Under the pieces are notes generated by a model that searched no databases, had not been told where the DNA came from, and was given only the letters and a program-made list of their open reading frames with translations. Of a stretch of DNA of 64,000 bases, positions 11,984 to 24,264 are shown piece by piece. A program made the position numbers and the translations under genes. Source of the DNA: Pachypanchax playfairii (taxonomy: Eukaryota; Chordata; Actinopteri; Cyprinodontiformes; Aplocheilidae); contig SSNP01000014.1 in the NCBI GenBank assembly GCA_006937955.1, positions 439,777 through 503,776 on the forward strand, read 5' to 3'. Each line of letters opens with the position of its first letter. Positions within the stretch are counted from its first letter, which is position 1.

Positions 11984-12441
11984 TTAACAGACCTTTCAAT
12001 CTGTCTGTGTTAAAATTCAGGTGGTTCCGGCTTGTTCCGTCAGGCTTTGAGGAGCAGTTCATATTCATTATTCGGATTTGCTGGACTCAGATTGGCTAAC
12101 AAACTAGCCTATGAGAGCAAGGTATACTGTTTCCTGCCCCGCTGTGCATGGTAACATCAGGCGTTCTCTCTTCCTGTTTGCTACGTCTTATGCCACAGCT
12201 TTTAGCCAGCAGCATGCTAGGCGTGGTTTCAACTGCAGGAGCTGATGAATACTAACGAATAAAGGAGTTGTGACGAAACAGATACAGGCCATTCGAACTC
12301 AGGTGTTATCGCCACCTGCGTAGTTTGAGAGATAAAAACTAAAAGAGAAGTTGTTGACCTGTTTTCACACCTACTATGGAGGTAAGAAAAATATTCATCA
12401 GAAACCTCCAGAAAAACGTTTTTAATGGAAGGGCCTCTTTA
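11984..12441. repeat. Possible TTAA-flanked miniature element
   Basis: This block has more GC and CpG than the intron around it. It starts near TTAACAGACCTTTC and ends near GGAAGGGCCTCTTTAA. The two ends read as imperfect inverted versions of each other with TTAA at each end, as in piggyBac-type miniature elements. The match is loose and no second copy is present in the window. Confidence 0.25.
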
Positions 12442-13486
12442 AAACAAGTTGAGGAAGTATTCCAACCATTAAAAACAGGTGCATTTAACACAAATCAGGA
12501 TCAACACTTCATCTTTCGTCCTACACAAATTTTGCTCCTTGTAAGCACAGAAAAAAAGGTTACTCAAAACTTTTGCACAGAATTGTGTGTGTAATCTTTA
12601 AAAACATTATTGATTTAAAATAACATCAGTATGCTAATCTAATGCCCATAAGAGTGAAAACATGCTCCACGGTTTAGTGATTGAATACAAAAAGTTATTC
12701 ACAACAAGTCCTCTAAATACCTTTGAACTGTCAGACATCATTTGTAGCAAACACAAAACTAATATTTGGCAAAGCTCCACTTCCTTTTCACTTCTCTCCT
12801 CTCCTCCATTGCTCCACTTTCTCTATACTTCCCTGCCTCTCTGTCACTGAAAAGCATAATTTATCACTTAATAAGTTGACATTGATAAATGGCCACATGG
12901 TGTACCGTCAATCAAAATGTAATACAATTAGAAATATGTGCAGTCAATGATGGACAGTTGTGAATATTGGGTTATGGAATCCGTGTGACTATTGGCGTTG
13001 ATGTTCATTAAAACACTGACTTCCTAGTTTTGAAGATGTACAGTAAAAGTCAAAACATTTTGTAACCACCCCTAATATTTAAACTTTTCCTCCAAGGAGA
13101 GAGAATTTCTCGCCATTTTTTTAAGTGCTCTCAATCAGTTGTTTGGCTGCTTTTTTACTTATTAAAGAAACATATCAAATATCCGTGTAACTGAGCAGGA
13201 GATTTTCCTGCACAGAGATTTATAAAGCAACTGAGAAGGATAAAGTGTTTAATGATCTTAGCAGCCAGGCTTTAATCCAAAACTACTGTTTGCATGTGGT
13301 GTACATATCACTGTTTGTGTACTGTTTGTTTGGATCGCTGTTCTGTCTTTGCAAGAGCTCTTCTTTAATTGCCTGGACTCTGCTGCATGTGCGTCATATC
13401 TATACGGAAGCATTTACTGTGTGCCGTTTTGTGGTAGCAAGTCTCTGCCCTTTAACAGATACTTGTGAGGGAGAGGGAGCAGACAC

Positions 13487-13560
13487 TACGCTATGATGTC
13501 ATCATCCCAGTGGAGCAGCAATACGAAGTTACTGTTTGAGATGATGGTGCAGTATGCTTA
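13487..13560 (-). pseudogene. Possible relic of part of the CCP1 exon (exon 12)
   Basis: On the plus strand GATGTCATCATCC..GTGGA at 13491 is followed exactly 48 bases later by GATGGTGCAG. Exon 12 has the same two anchors in the same order with the same 48-base distance (from 14042). Between the anchors similarity is weak. No splice sites or open frame are kept, so if real it is an old partial duplicate. Chance similarity cannot be excluded. Confidence 0.3.
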
Positions 13561-14030
13561 GCAAGAGACTATGCACTTCTGTGTATGTGCTTGTAGAGAA
13601 TAAATGTGCGTGTGCATAGCTGTGTGAGCGTGCGCAAGCACGAGCTATGTTTGTGAATGTGTAGCATGCTAGCAAAAAAAGGAGGAGACTGGTGCACTGA
13701 TCTACATGGATTTTTATGATGTCATCCTCCCAGGAGGTTAGGCCTGCCAAGTCTAGTTTTCACAGGTGACAAAAAAATGCAGAGCTGGAGAGCAGAGTGG
13801 AGAGCAAGCTTGTTTGCACCTTTTCCTGGTGGCCATTTGTCTGCTTCAGTTTGCATCAGTGCACGTTTATATGTGGATTCGTACATTCATGTTTGCATGG
13901 ATGCTCAATCTTCCATAAAAAATGTTTTTGCACACAAAAAGGTCGACATGTACATGTTTTGTGCATTCTTGGCTTCGAAGTACATGGAGCACTTTTAACT
14001 GCATGTGCACAGCAGTGTTTGTGTGTTTAC

Positions 14031-14205
14031 CTGGGTCTTGATGATGTCATCATCCTGGTGGACTTGCAGGACATATCCCGAGTTGCAGAAGATGGTGCAG
14101 CGGTCTCCGTTGTAGAAGTGGCGGCCAGGGCTACTGCACTTTAGCTCTGCATTGCGGATTAAGGGTTCCTGGCAGTCGATGGCTTCGCACGAATAATGTA
14201 CACAA
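14031..14205 (-). CDS. pappa: pappa in-window exon 12: CCP1, first part
   Basis: This 175-bp exon codes residues 712-770. It reads CVHYSCEAIDCQEP, then LKCSS, CTIFCNSGYVLQ and DDDIIKTQ. Cysteine order and spacing match the first complement-control module of human PAPPA, and none is missing. The acceptor is CCCCTTCCAG at 14207-14206 and the donor CAG|GTAAAC at 14030. A stretch about 500 bp downstream in the following intron seems to be a decayed copy of the 3' half of this exon (see findings). Confidence 0.94.
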
Positions 14206-15154
14206 CTGGAAGGGGCAGTATGTGTGGGAGTAGGTAGGAAAAACAGCAAGAGGAACAAAAAAGAAAATGCATCACATGTTAAGATACTGTACTTTTTTTT
14301 TTTAAAGAAAAATAACAGTTCAGACTGAGACACTAAAGCAGTCCCACTTTTACTCACAAACAGACAAATTATGCACCGAGTGAACCACATTCATCCATCA
14401 ATGACTGTTTAACATATCAAATCAATACTCCCCATGGAGAACAGACTTCCATATGTGCACAAAAGCACACAGAGTGTGTGAATGCAGAGCAACAGGATAG
14501 CTCATGTGCAGGCTACAATGACAGAGTTTGGTCACTGCTCTGTATTAGAAAACATTTAATGCTGTTGGAATGCATGGATGCCCTAGGCACCTTTTTACAA
14601 TGGTCCACATTCTACAGTATAGAGTTCCCTTATGAAGCTAAGGAAGGAAGACAGAAGAGAGGAAGCAGGGAAATGTGTCGGGGGGGAGGTACATTTAAGA
14701 AAATATAAGTCTAGACAAACATTATTAAACTTTTTTCAAACATTCATTTATTTTATTTTAATCTAATTGTTCTTGCCCTACTAATCCAGAATTCTATGTA
14801 TTTTTTCTTACTCTCAGACAGGTATTTATTCTGTTTTACCTGCATTGTGCTCTTTAATTTCTACCCCTTGCAGCTCGATGTTTATCCCACTGGAGCACCT
14901 CATGTTGACCAAAAAAATAAGATGGTCAACCCTGTATTTTAAAGCATGTTATTAGAAGTTTCTTGCATCCAGACTCCTACAGGATAACCTAGGGAAACCT
15001 TGAAGGCTTCTCTTTTGGCTTTGAACAAACTCTCCTTGTGGTTTCTTGCTCGTCCCTTTGGAATTTACAACATAAATTATAGTTAACTACCTGGAAAACG
15101 ATCCTCCTCCTTGAAAAATTAGAATAAATTATACACATCAAGAGAATTGAATGT

Positions 15155-15245
15155 TGTTATGGTTAGTGGCAAGGTGAGGACCCTGATGCAAGGTAGCAGG
15201 CAGGAGTCTGGTAGATGGATGACAAGGAGGAGTTTATTAACGTTG
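15155..15245. repeat. Possible interspersed repeat fragment
   Basis: The stretch with AAGGTGAGGACCCTGATGCA followed by a GGAGTTTATTAACG end resembles dispersed sequences I associate with fish genomes. No second copy is present in the window and its class is unknown. Confidence 0.25.
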
Positions 15246-16499
15246 AAACCAGAAGAGGAAATCTACTGTTATAAAGCTAAGAAAAAGTAATAACAAGGAT
15301 CTGATGAATATAAGAAAACATTTAGTGAGGTGACACATAAGGACACAGATTGAAGCAATCGATTCCAGGAAAACAAAAAATGTAAAAAGAGAACTAAACT
15401 AATCGAATGGACTACAGAAAACAATCGAATTTACAGAAATGTCAAGGGATTCAGTACAAAAAAGTTAACAAAAAATACCAACAACTACAAATTATAACAG
15501 AAAGAAAATGACAAACAGAGCACAATAATTACAAACAGCCCTTTAAATACCAATGAATATGTTCTCAATGCAGAAAACAAGGTGGACTGAAAACTTATAA
15601 AAAAAGAAAAAAACTAAGTCAAAATAGAAAACATACATGTGCATTTGCTGGCAGACAAGTACAGAGTCATGTTAAAACTGAGTCACGTTAATAGATCCTG
15701 TTGTTAACAGCTCAGTTAAAAAAAGGATGTGGTGTTTAGTGGAAGCATGAGTGTTACGAGAAATATGCAGTTCAGCTCAGGAGAATGGATACTGTAGGAG
15801 GCAAATGGGAACGGGAGGCACGAAAAAGGGGGAGAATTAAAGAGCAGGAGATGGCAGTTAAGGGGGAAATGTAAATGAAGTTAAATATGAGAGGGTGAGA
15901 AGGGATAGCAGTCATGTTAAAGGGAGGGAAGGAAATGAGATGTGGAGCAGACATGAAAGAAAAAAACAGGAAGTTGAGACAGAGTGAAACAAAATAGAGA
16001 CTAGAGATGTTGGAAAGTGAACAAAAAAAAGCAAGGAGATGGATTAGAGTTAATAAAGAAAAAGAAACAACTCAATACCAAAAAGAGACAAATGGACTCA
16101 ACCTGGATCAACCGCAGCACCGATATTAGGTCACAAAAACTACTGCAAACTATTTATATTTAAGAAAAGCAGACACTGATTAGACTTGCCATCATATGAG
16201 CATAATGCTCCTTAAAAAGCATCAGGAAATTAGAGGAGACTATGGAAGAAAGTAAAGTCAGCAAGAATGCAGAGGGTAAACATCAATAAAGAAAAATGTC
16301 CTCAGTGATGTGAATGTAGCAGCAAGTCCCAGTCTAGTTCTGATCTAGCTCTAAGTCTAATTTGAAGGAACAATCTGGGATCATGTTGTCAAAGATAATA
16401 CATTTGGTTAATTATCATTATTTATTTTTGGGGCTATTGCATCAGCAGTAATAGTTGGATAGAAGAAAGGAATCTAAAAGTTGATTCTACAACAAAGTT

Positions 16500-16820
16500 A
16501 ACAGCCCCCTAGTGGCTGGTTGCAGTATAGGTTTTTAAGTCCCGGCTCCTCCCTGTAAATAAATGGGACATTTTGCTGCCAAAGAGTATAAAAACTTTTT
16601 TTCATTGTCTTGACTTCTGTTGATTCGTGCAGTTCTTACCTTGCTGCCGCAGGTTCCGAAATATTTTTATATTAATACGTTTCGTTTGAACAAGTTATTT
16701 GATGCTGAGAAAACACCATGATTGGTGCTGGTGAGTAGGTGGGACGTTCAGCCCCATATCTCTACAGCACACATTCTGGTTCAAAAAGTCCAATATGGCA
16801 GCACCATATAGGTTTCATTT
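16500..16820. repeat. Possible dispersed repeat
   Basis: Starts near AACAGCCCCCTAGTGGCTGG, continues through TAAGTCCCGGCTCCTCCC and ends near CCAATATGGCAGC. The GC-rich start and the TATGGCAGC end resemble a dispersed teleost repeat of unknown class. There is only one copy here, so this rests on recognition alone. Confidence 0.3.
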
Positions 16821-17079
16821 ATGTACAACAGTGAATTATTCACGATGTGTGTAACTTAGGTATATTATGTCATTTTATACCACATCTTGTACTAGATCAG
16901 TTTCGACCTGTATTTACTATTGATGCGCTGTTTTGTCAACAGTTTACGTACATTGGGGGAAAAAAAAGATGATTTTGCTAATGCACGTTTAAACTTACAA
17001 AATATAATAAATATATGAAAGATTTTATTGACTACTGTTACAAATCTATGATTTATTTTGTGTTTTGTATTTCTCTCAC

Positions 17080-17293
17080 CTTTGTCCGGTGGGGTTGTAG
17101 ATCTCATTACTCTGGCAACTACTTATTGTGATTGGGTCAAAAGACTGAAAGGATCGCAGTCCTACACCGGAGATGGCCACGAGGCGACAAGCAAACATGA
17201 CCAGGATAGCTTTCGTGTGGTAAAAGGCCACTGACAGGTCATGTCTCACGGGGATCACCAAAGGGTTGGTGCGGCAGCTAAGACGCCACTCAC
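17080..17293 (-). CDS. pappa: pappa in-window exon 11: last exon before the CCP modules
   Basis: This 214-bp exon encodes residues 641-711: GEWRLSCRTNPLVIPVRHDLSVAFYH, then the segment around VAISGVGLRSFQSFDPITISSCQ, ending YNPTGQ. The final stretch matches PAPPA rather than PAPPA2. The acceptor CTCTCTGCAG at 17295-17294 has an excellent pyrimidine tract. The donor is AAG|GTGAGA at 17079. Exon 10 lies 289 bp upstream. The exon ends the beta-rich central part and leads directly into CCP1. Confidence 0.94.
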
Positions 17294-17582
17294 CTGCAGA
17301 GAGGATATTAGAAGCCAAAGAGCCAAAGACAAAACAAAGGGAAGTGAGACTGAAGCAAGCTTTAACACATCCTTAAGAATGGGAGAACATAACAGCAGTG
17401 ACGACTCAATAAAGTAGCACGTTGGTGTTGAAAGTTATTTATTCAGGTCATAAAGACGACGTAAGTGCCACACACTGAGAGCTGATTAATTCTGTAGGAT
17501 TCACAAGATCAGTTTTCTATTTTAAGTTACTAGTCTAACAAAGAAAGATGAACAAATTGTGCAGTAAATTGAAAGTTCTCAC

Positions 17583-17718
17583 CCAGACTGTGGATCCCCT
17601 CTTTGGTGTCCACCAGCTGAACAGTAATGTTGCACTGTGTGTGATCAATGAACCCCGTCCCATCAGCCGCCAGATGTATGATCACTGCCGCTGCCACCAT
17701 GGGCCGAGAAAAGTGGGC
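17583..17718 (-). CDS. pappa: pappa in-window exon 10
   Basis: The exon is 136 bp and encodes residues 596-640 with no start codon in a long frame. It reads AHFSRPMVAAAVIIHLAADGT and later NITVQLVDTKEG, matching the PMVAAAVIVHL and SVQLLDTK stretches of PAPPA. An N-I-T sequon is present. The acceptor is TTTGTGTAG at 17720-17719 and the donor TGG|GTGAGA at 17582. The plus-strand open frame at 17548-17826 is a shadow of this exon. Confidence 0.91.
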
Positions 17719-18940
17719 CTACACAAAGGAAACCCAAAACACATTCAGCTAAGTGCAATTAATGAAAATTATCTTAAGGTCTTATTTCCTGAAAATTTTG
17801 ATTATAAAGATGAGTCAAACTACTGAGTAGCAGCCAAACTGCCTGGGGTTTTAGATGTTTCTTTTTTCTCTATTATTCAGTTTTATTTTGATAACCACAG
17901 TAAGCAGAGTAGGAACATTTCAATAAATAAATAAATAAAAACTCCAGTAAAATGTTGTTTCCTTAGGAATGAATCAGCCTAACCTTTAAAATTTGATCAT
18001 GTCTGATTAAACAAATGCGTGCAAATCAAGAAAATCATAAATACTAACACCCATAAAAGTAATTATGGCACGATGTTGTTAAACTTAACTGTCCAAATGG
18101 GATCTTTTTGTATGTGAATCAAATCGCTTCTTAGCACTGAATGCTTACAAAAGCGTGACTAATGGTAAGACCAACAGATTTCTTTGTCTTGAAACCAAAC
18201 ATTTGTTTTTTGTACCTGACTGGGTGATCATTTTATCCCTGAATTGCTTAAATCTGACAAACTGCTACTTGTTTTGGTCTTTTGCTTGTAAATAGTATGA
18301 AGAAAGTCTTGGAAAAAAGTTTTCCTAAAATGTTTCTTGGCAAGGAACAATAGTAAAGGGGGAAATTAATGTGTTGTCCATAGTCATGGTTCTTGATTGA
18401 TCTGGCATAGCCTAGCATTAGCTTTATACAAGCTTATTTCAATGATACACAAGATATTACCCAATGCATCTGCTTACTAAGGCACTTTACAAAGCAAATA
18501 GATTACAGTTATTACGTGTAATTTCATGTTCAACTTCTAGTTGAAGATTAAACAATTCTGTTTTTATCTAATCAAACAAAAAGACCCAATGTTTTACAGA
18601 CTTCTTCAAGTTTTCAGCATCTGAAACTATGGCTGTCTGAATTCATGTTCTTTTCTGTTACAGATAGAAAATTCCCAGCCAGGCCAACATGAAAATATTT
18701 AACTCTTAATTTATTGCATATTAAAAAAGATTAAAAACTTTATTTTCACAAAATGGAGCCTTTGCACAAACAAACTGCTAGACTGCTGAAGATTAACATT
18801 GATTACTGAATACTTCAACCCCAAACGCAGCTTAAAGCTTCATCTGTATCAAATACCAGAACTGCAGTTTCACATTGCACTAAAATGCATCATTCTTTTC
18901 TAGCGTAACCCGAGGAGTATTATATAAATTTTACTCTTAC
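17719..18940 (-). other. Intron 9-10 of pappa
   Basis: A 1.2-kb AT-rich intron. I see nothing beyond simple AT-rich sequence. Confidence 0.85.
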
Positions 18941-19051
18941 CTTCAGCCAGTAGGTAGCATATCCCCAAGTCGTTTGATCGGCCTCACGACAGGGAAACCA
19001 TGCATACTGGGAGACTCCATCGGATAGATCAAAAACCTTGGACTGGCATGT
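18941..19051 (-). CDS. pappa: pappa in-window exon 9
   Basis: This 111-bp, phase 0-0 exon codes residues 559-595, from TCQSKVFDLSDGVSQYAWFPC to TYWLK. The VxDLSxGxSQxAWxPC pattern is the human PAPPA equivalent region. The acceptor is TTCCCACAG at 19053-19052 and the donor AAG|GTAAGA at 18940. Because both borders are in phase 0 and the length is a multiple of three, the exon could be skipped without frame change. There is no evidence here that it is. Confidence 0.92.
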
Positions 19052-20402
19052 CTGTGGGAATACAAGATTTGAGAAAAAGTTTTAGTTTTAAAATATGTTT
19101 TTACATGAGTTCCTGTAAAATTGCCAGAGACTAGAGGTGCAACAGATTTATGAAGGTTTGTTGTAAAAGGAGCAACCACTAAAATATCATCAAGTGTAAA
19201 TGGTTTGTTGCTCTGAACTCTGAAAATTATTAAATAAAAAAAAGGATGAAAAGCAGAGGGAAAATGTAACTTTTGTTCTCCAAATCGTGCCATCAACATC
19301 CAATAACTATAAATCGGCTATTTTGAAGATCTTTTCTTTTCATATAAAGTTTTGTGTAAACTTTTCTGTTTTTTCTTTACTAATCTTAGATTTTTTTGAG
19401 GGCATCACTGGCAGCAAGATTTCACAAGCACAGTAACAAGTTATAGATGTAGTTAACTTTGCAGTTCAGAAAAAAAAGTAAAATTGTTTGAATTATTTTT
19501 ATTTACAAAAGTTACATTTATCAAATATAAATAAACAACAGATGAGTAAAAATAAGAACTCGTCTACAGCCTTGGCCCTCAGAAAATGCTACAACCACTA
19601 CTTTTGCACATTTGTCAGCTTCTTCACAGCTGTTTTAGCAGTTGTGCTTTGTGTGCTGTTTTTTAAATTTATTTTATATCTTGTGAACCACTATCACATG
19701 ATCAATTTCCCCTTCTTCTCTTCTGCCTTGGATCCTGCTTTGTCTCTGTTTAATGTACTCAACATGTTGTGGTCTGTGAAACTCGTTCTTTACCTGTCTA
19801 CACTCCATGTAATCATGTCCTTCCAGCTGTGGTTTGATGATGTGACTGATTTGGATGCTGTAAAGAATATGATGTTTGCGGGTGAATCAAAGTACCTTTT
19901 ATCTAAAACTTCCTTTTGCTTTTTCCTAAGAATTAGCCATACACAACAGTAAAGAAGTGCCCATATCTTTAGAGATAAAGGCAACAGATTAAAATGTTTA
20001 GGATATTGTAACATGTTTTCAATTTTGTGGTCAAATGTTGCTTTTGGTGCAGCTCTACATTCAGCCTCATACATGTATCATGTATTACAACTGACAAAAC
20101 ATGACCTGAGAATACCACCGGGTGTTGCACTTGAGCAACAGCAACTAAGGTCTAAACAAACGGCCAAAACAAAGAGGGAAATCCAAAGAGTACATTGATC
20201 AATCCGTCTTTTAATGACAAAAAACAAATTGATACCAACTCTGATCTTGTTTGTAGCTCTGCTGAAATCTTATAAAAAAATAAATAAAGAAAAACAATTT
20301 TTACCTTGTACCTCTGTACAAGTTGCGACCTGCCTTTGGAAACATGAAGCTAATGAGAAGGACTTATTCGGCATGAAGGCGCAACAATTAAACTGTATCT
20401 TG

Positions 20403-20632
20403 GGGTGGCTGTGGCTCAGTGGGTAGAGGAAACATCTTCCAATGAGAAGATTGGTGGATCAATCCTGACTTCCACACCACATGTCAAAGTGTCCTTGGGC
20501 AAGCCATTGAACCCCCTGTGGCCCCTCAACTTACATATCAGGTTGTGTGAATGGGTAAATGTAAAACTTGTAGTGTTAAGGTGCTTTGAGTGGTCTGAAT
20601 TACTAAAAAAGCAATATACAGGACATTTATCT
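20403..20632 (+). mobile_element. tRNA-derived SINE
   Basis: The left end carries an A box (TGGCTCAGTGGG) and, at the usual distance, a B-box-like GGTGGATCAATCC. Both are RNA polymerase III promoter motifs inherited from a tRNA. The body includes GTGTCCTTGGGCAAG and the right end GTGCTTTGAGTGGTCTG, known from a common teleost short repeat. A shorter antisense copy occurs at 35150-35285. Both are old and diverged. Confidence 0.65.
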
Positions 20633-23114
20633 TTATGTTCAAAACTGCAACTTGACGCTCATGCGTGTTACACTTGGACACGCCCCTGAGTGCCAACACC
20701 AACTGTGGGATTGGCTGTATAGCAAGTAAATACCCTCTTAAATAAAACACTGTCAGTGTCAATGTCTTCCGACCTACTGAAGCAAAAGCGGCCCTACCCC
20801 CGTAATTAAATAATTTAATCTAATCCACATAGTGGATTCTATGATATACTATGATACAATACATGAGCTCACGTGAGAGTCAAGGCTTGGCTATTTAGAA
20901 TAAACTTTAAAAAAGTTGTTTCTTTCTGAACAGGCTTGTTTTGGAAGATACACTGATTATTTTAATAGTGTATCTTTTGTTCAGAATGCCAAAAAATGGA
21001 GTGTACAGGCATCTTTTCTCCCATCATGTTTTTAAAAACATCACAGATACAGATTGTTAATGGGAGTTACTAACTTTATAGACATAAAGTGTTCAGAGCA
21101 AATCCACTTAAAAATCCTTTGGTTAACTGTATAGAAATTATAGCCATGAATTATTGCTAAATTGGGTAGTGGAGTCATTAACACAATAGCTCTCCTCCAT
21201 TTTAGTTATATTTTTAGTTTTTTAGGTGGGTCATACCTTCTGCAAACACTGTCGGGGTTTGTTTACTTATCAATCTGTGCAGGGCGTTCATAGATTAATT
21301 TACGTGCATAAATTTTAATGAAAGGAAAAAATGTAAATTTAAAAAAAGCTTCAACATTGCTGTAAAGAAGCTGCAGCAGGGGAGTAACATGAACTCTTCA
21401 TTTCTAATATCACCAATCACATCATCACCACTTTCAGCCTAATTTATGAATGTTATTCCCAATTTACTACTGGATGTATTTGTACCATCAGTCTGTATAC
21501 TGCTCAGAAAAGCAGGTTTATTTCCATCTATACATTTAGCTGTCAATAATATTGATCGACATTACAAAGTGTTTTCAAATACTGACTGCAGGAACATTAA
21601 CATTAGCATTTGTTTGCAGGAAAACATGACAAAAGCTGATATCTTGCAAGAGAAACAGCCTTTAACAGCATTTACAGAAACTTAAAGTAAACAATAGTGG
21701 CAAGGCCTTGTGGTGGCTCTCTATCTGTAGAAAAACAAACTGGTGAACAGGCACCTGGGCTAAGAGAGGTCTGGAGATCACAGCTCAGACTCTCTGGTTT
21801 TGTGTTAAAGTTATGTATAAACGGATGGAGTACAATTATTGAAGTGAATTCAAACCAGTAATCAAGGCATGACAAATATAATGATGCCAAAGTCACCTAA
21901 TTAGTGAGCTGGTAACAAAAGAAAAATCCTGAAATCCCTCTGGGATTTGTGTTCACTCATTAGCATTGCAAAAGTGTGGTGAGAAAAGGATGATTGAAAG
22001 GATATGAAGAAAACAGGAATGTAAAGATGTCAGAATTCATTTGAATATGCAAAAAAAGTAGCAGAGAGACCAATAAATAAATAAAGGCAGATTGCATGTA
22101 AAAAAAACTACAGAACAATGGATAAACACAAACATAGGGAAGAAAGGGCATACATTCAAGGACGGCGAGTTTCGGCAGCTGCCCTGAGCTGGTGAAATGA
22201 GACACTAGTAACATGAGAGTTTTGCTAGAGAGGCTACTGCAAGATCCTGCCACCATGGAAAACTGGCCAGACCAGCTATACGTTGGTATATCTGTCCTCT
22301 GAATCTGTTGACGTGACCTTTCCACTCAAAGCTGAAGTGGCAGAAAAAGAAATACAGTTGGTGGCTACAACATAAACATGTTGACTGATTTTGGGATTTT
22401 CCATTAAAATTTAAGGTTTAATGAAATCTCATTTTCTGTGAAAACCTGCCAGAAAATGCAGCAACTTACTAAACTCAAGCCAAGGTAACTAATTTTGAAA
22501 CCAAAAGGTTTATTTTATTGTAGCAAGTATTCTCAGTGTTTTTATAATTTAGCTTCAGTAAGGTAAGACGCTTTTTTCAGTTTTAAAGTAACAATATATT
22601 CATGCAAACGCAGGTGGCAACAGCTACACCTTTCTCAGCCCCCATCCTCCACATCTCATCCTTTCCTGCCCTTGGGCAAACACTCCCCACCTTCTTAAAA
22701 AGCAACACACCACTGGGAGGCAATTCACGTGTGACCCATGCCTCATTACACTTTCTTTCATCCTACTGTTTCTCCATCCCCCATGTATCACAATAATCTA
22801 GATACGTTTGTCATTGTTTTGATGCCGGCTTTAAAAAAGGGTGAAAGGGTGTTGCTGTTAGAGCAATTACTTTATTCTTATGCTGTATAGTTCTCTTCAT
22901 ATACCTCTATACTCTTTGAGGTCACAGAGCACATGTCGTATGTCTGTGTGAAACACTGGACAGAATTTCTCATGTTCTTGTGATTAATAAAAATGGAAAA
23001 AATAAGTTTTGTCAAAAAGAGACATCATTCAAATGTCAAATTAAACATTTATTGCAATGAAAGTGTCAATTTTCATCATTCAAATGGGTCGTTTCCACAT
23101 GGATTTTGCATAAC

Positions 23115-23325
23115 CCCCACCCCATCACCACTATACATACATGGGTTTCCTTGGGGTATTCCAGTTTCCTCCCACAGACCAAAAATATGGAAGTTGGGTT
23201 AATTGGCAGCTCCAGATTGGCCCTATATGTGTTAGTGTGAGCATACTTGATTTTCTTTTTTGCAGTGTGACCCTGTTTTGAACTAAAGACCTGTTCAGGG
23301 TGCACTAACTCTGTGAATCCCTATA
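23115..23325 (-). repeat. Teleost interspersed repeat, copy 1
   Basis: Contains GTTTCCTCCCACAGACC, TTAATTGGCAGCTCC and CCTGTTCAGGGTGCA in order. The reverse complement matches the copies at 37300, 45530 and 54577 (blocks such as CTGTGGGAGGAAACTGGA). Its class is not certain. Confidence 0.55.
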
Positions 23326-24134
23326 CCAGCGAGAATAAAAGAAAAAGCAATGGGTTCTTAATTGTATTGCTTAATACATTTTACCACTGAATTAAACGTC
23401 GTGTTTTTTATATGTTGTTAATGCTAATTGAATGTATAGATGGAACCTGCTGTTTGTTAAATGGCTATATGCCTGGAACAAAAACAGTTTCTCACTTTTC
23501 TTGAAGACCTATCACAGAGATGAGTTGAACTCCTTAACTACAAAACACACACAAACACAATCACGCACACTTAGTAACACACATGGTCTTAATATTTACC
23601 AGCTGGCTAGTCAAACAGGCAACAGCCAACCCCCGTTCTGCAGACACAAACTGGTGTTTGTAAATCACCACTTTAGATAAAAAGAGCGTAAAGTGTCTGA
23701 AGCCAAAGGGAAACCAAAAGGGGATAAGGAGAAAGCAAGAGTGCAACTGTCAGACTCACTGCCCCCAAATTATTTCTGTACTGTTAAAATGCTCACTAAG
23801 AACGTAAAGAGACACAAACTGGAAAAGAAGGAAAACAACAAACAAGAGCTGTTCACAAGGGTAGAGAAATTACAATAATACGGGCTCCAACAGCATAATG
23901 TAACTCAATAACTGAATTTTAATTTGGTGCCAAGATGAGATTAGATCACTTGAAGTCTGACCTAAACACATCTACATGCAAACAGGTACATAACTGCATA
24001 AAAAAATCTGTCAGAACAGAGAGTCTTTGCAGGGTCTCGACGAGGTCTTCAGGTATGTACTAATGATGCAGAGGGCTCCCCATTACAAGTGTGATTTGTC
24101 TTGGATGACTTTTGAGAATGCACAAAAATTCTGT

Positions 24135-24264
24135 AGGGAGATTTCTACACTAGATGCAGGTGAGGTGGCTTGGGCATATGATCAAGATGCCTCCTGGACA
24201 TCTCCCTGGTGAGGTGTTCTGGGCACATCCCACAGCCCAGGGGAAGACCCAAGACACGCTATAG
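24135..24264 (+). mobile_element. Rex3/RTE-like LINE 3' end, left part
   Basis: GGTGAGGTGGCTTGGGCAT, GATGCCTCCTGGACATCTCC and GGAAGACCCAAGACACGCT are typical of the end of the reverse transcriptase frame in fish Rex3/RTE-like retrotransposons. The element is interrupted at 24265 by a hAT miniature element and resumes at 24478. The reading frame continues across the insertion, apart from the duplicated 8 bp, so the MITE entered an already inserted LINE end. Confidence 0.6.

Larger units (their letters stand above)
6306..14030 (-). other. Intron 12-13 of pappa
   Basis: A 7.7-kb intron. It holds a CA repeat (6724-6748), a minus-strand Tc1-like transposase fragment (8483-8760), a possible TTAA-flanked miniature element (11984-12441), and a segment near 13487-13560 that looks like a decayed copy of part of exon 12. 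The stretch 8800-11980 is AT-rich with only a small repeat-like fragment near 10025-10085. Confidence 0.8.
14206..17079 (-). other. Intron 11-12 of pappa
   Basis: A 2.9-kb intron. A long purine-rich stretch on the plus strand covers about 15230-16320. A possible interspersed repeat starts near 15155, and another repeat-like segment lies near 16500-16820. No coding sequence was recognised. Confidence 0.8.

Noticed and set aside
13560..13670. Alternating GT/GC stretch as a Z-DNA regulatory site
   Set aside because: The alternation is short and broken, and no other signal supports a function.
17548..17826. 92-codon plus-strand open frame
   Set aside because: Antisense shadow of exon 10, which matches PAPPA in the other strand.
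20403..20480. A and B box suggesting a tRNA gene
   Set aside because: No cloverleaf with paired stems could be formed. The downstream body and second copy identify a SINE.
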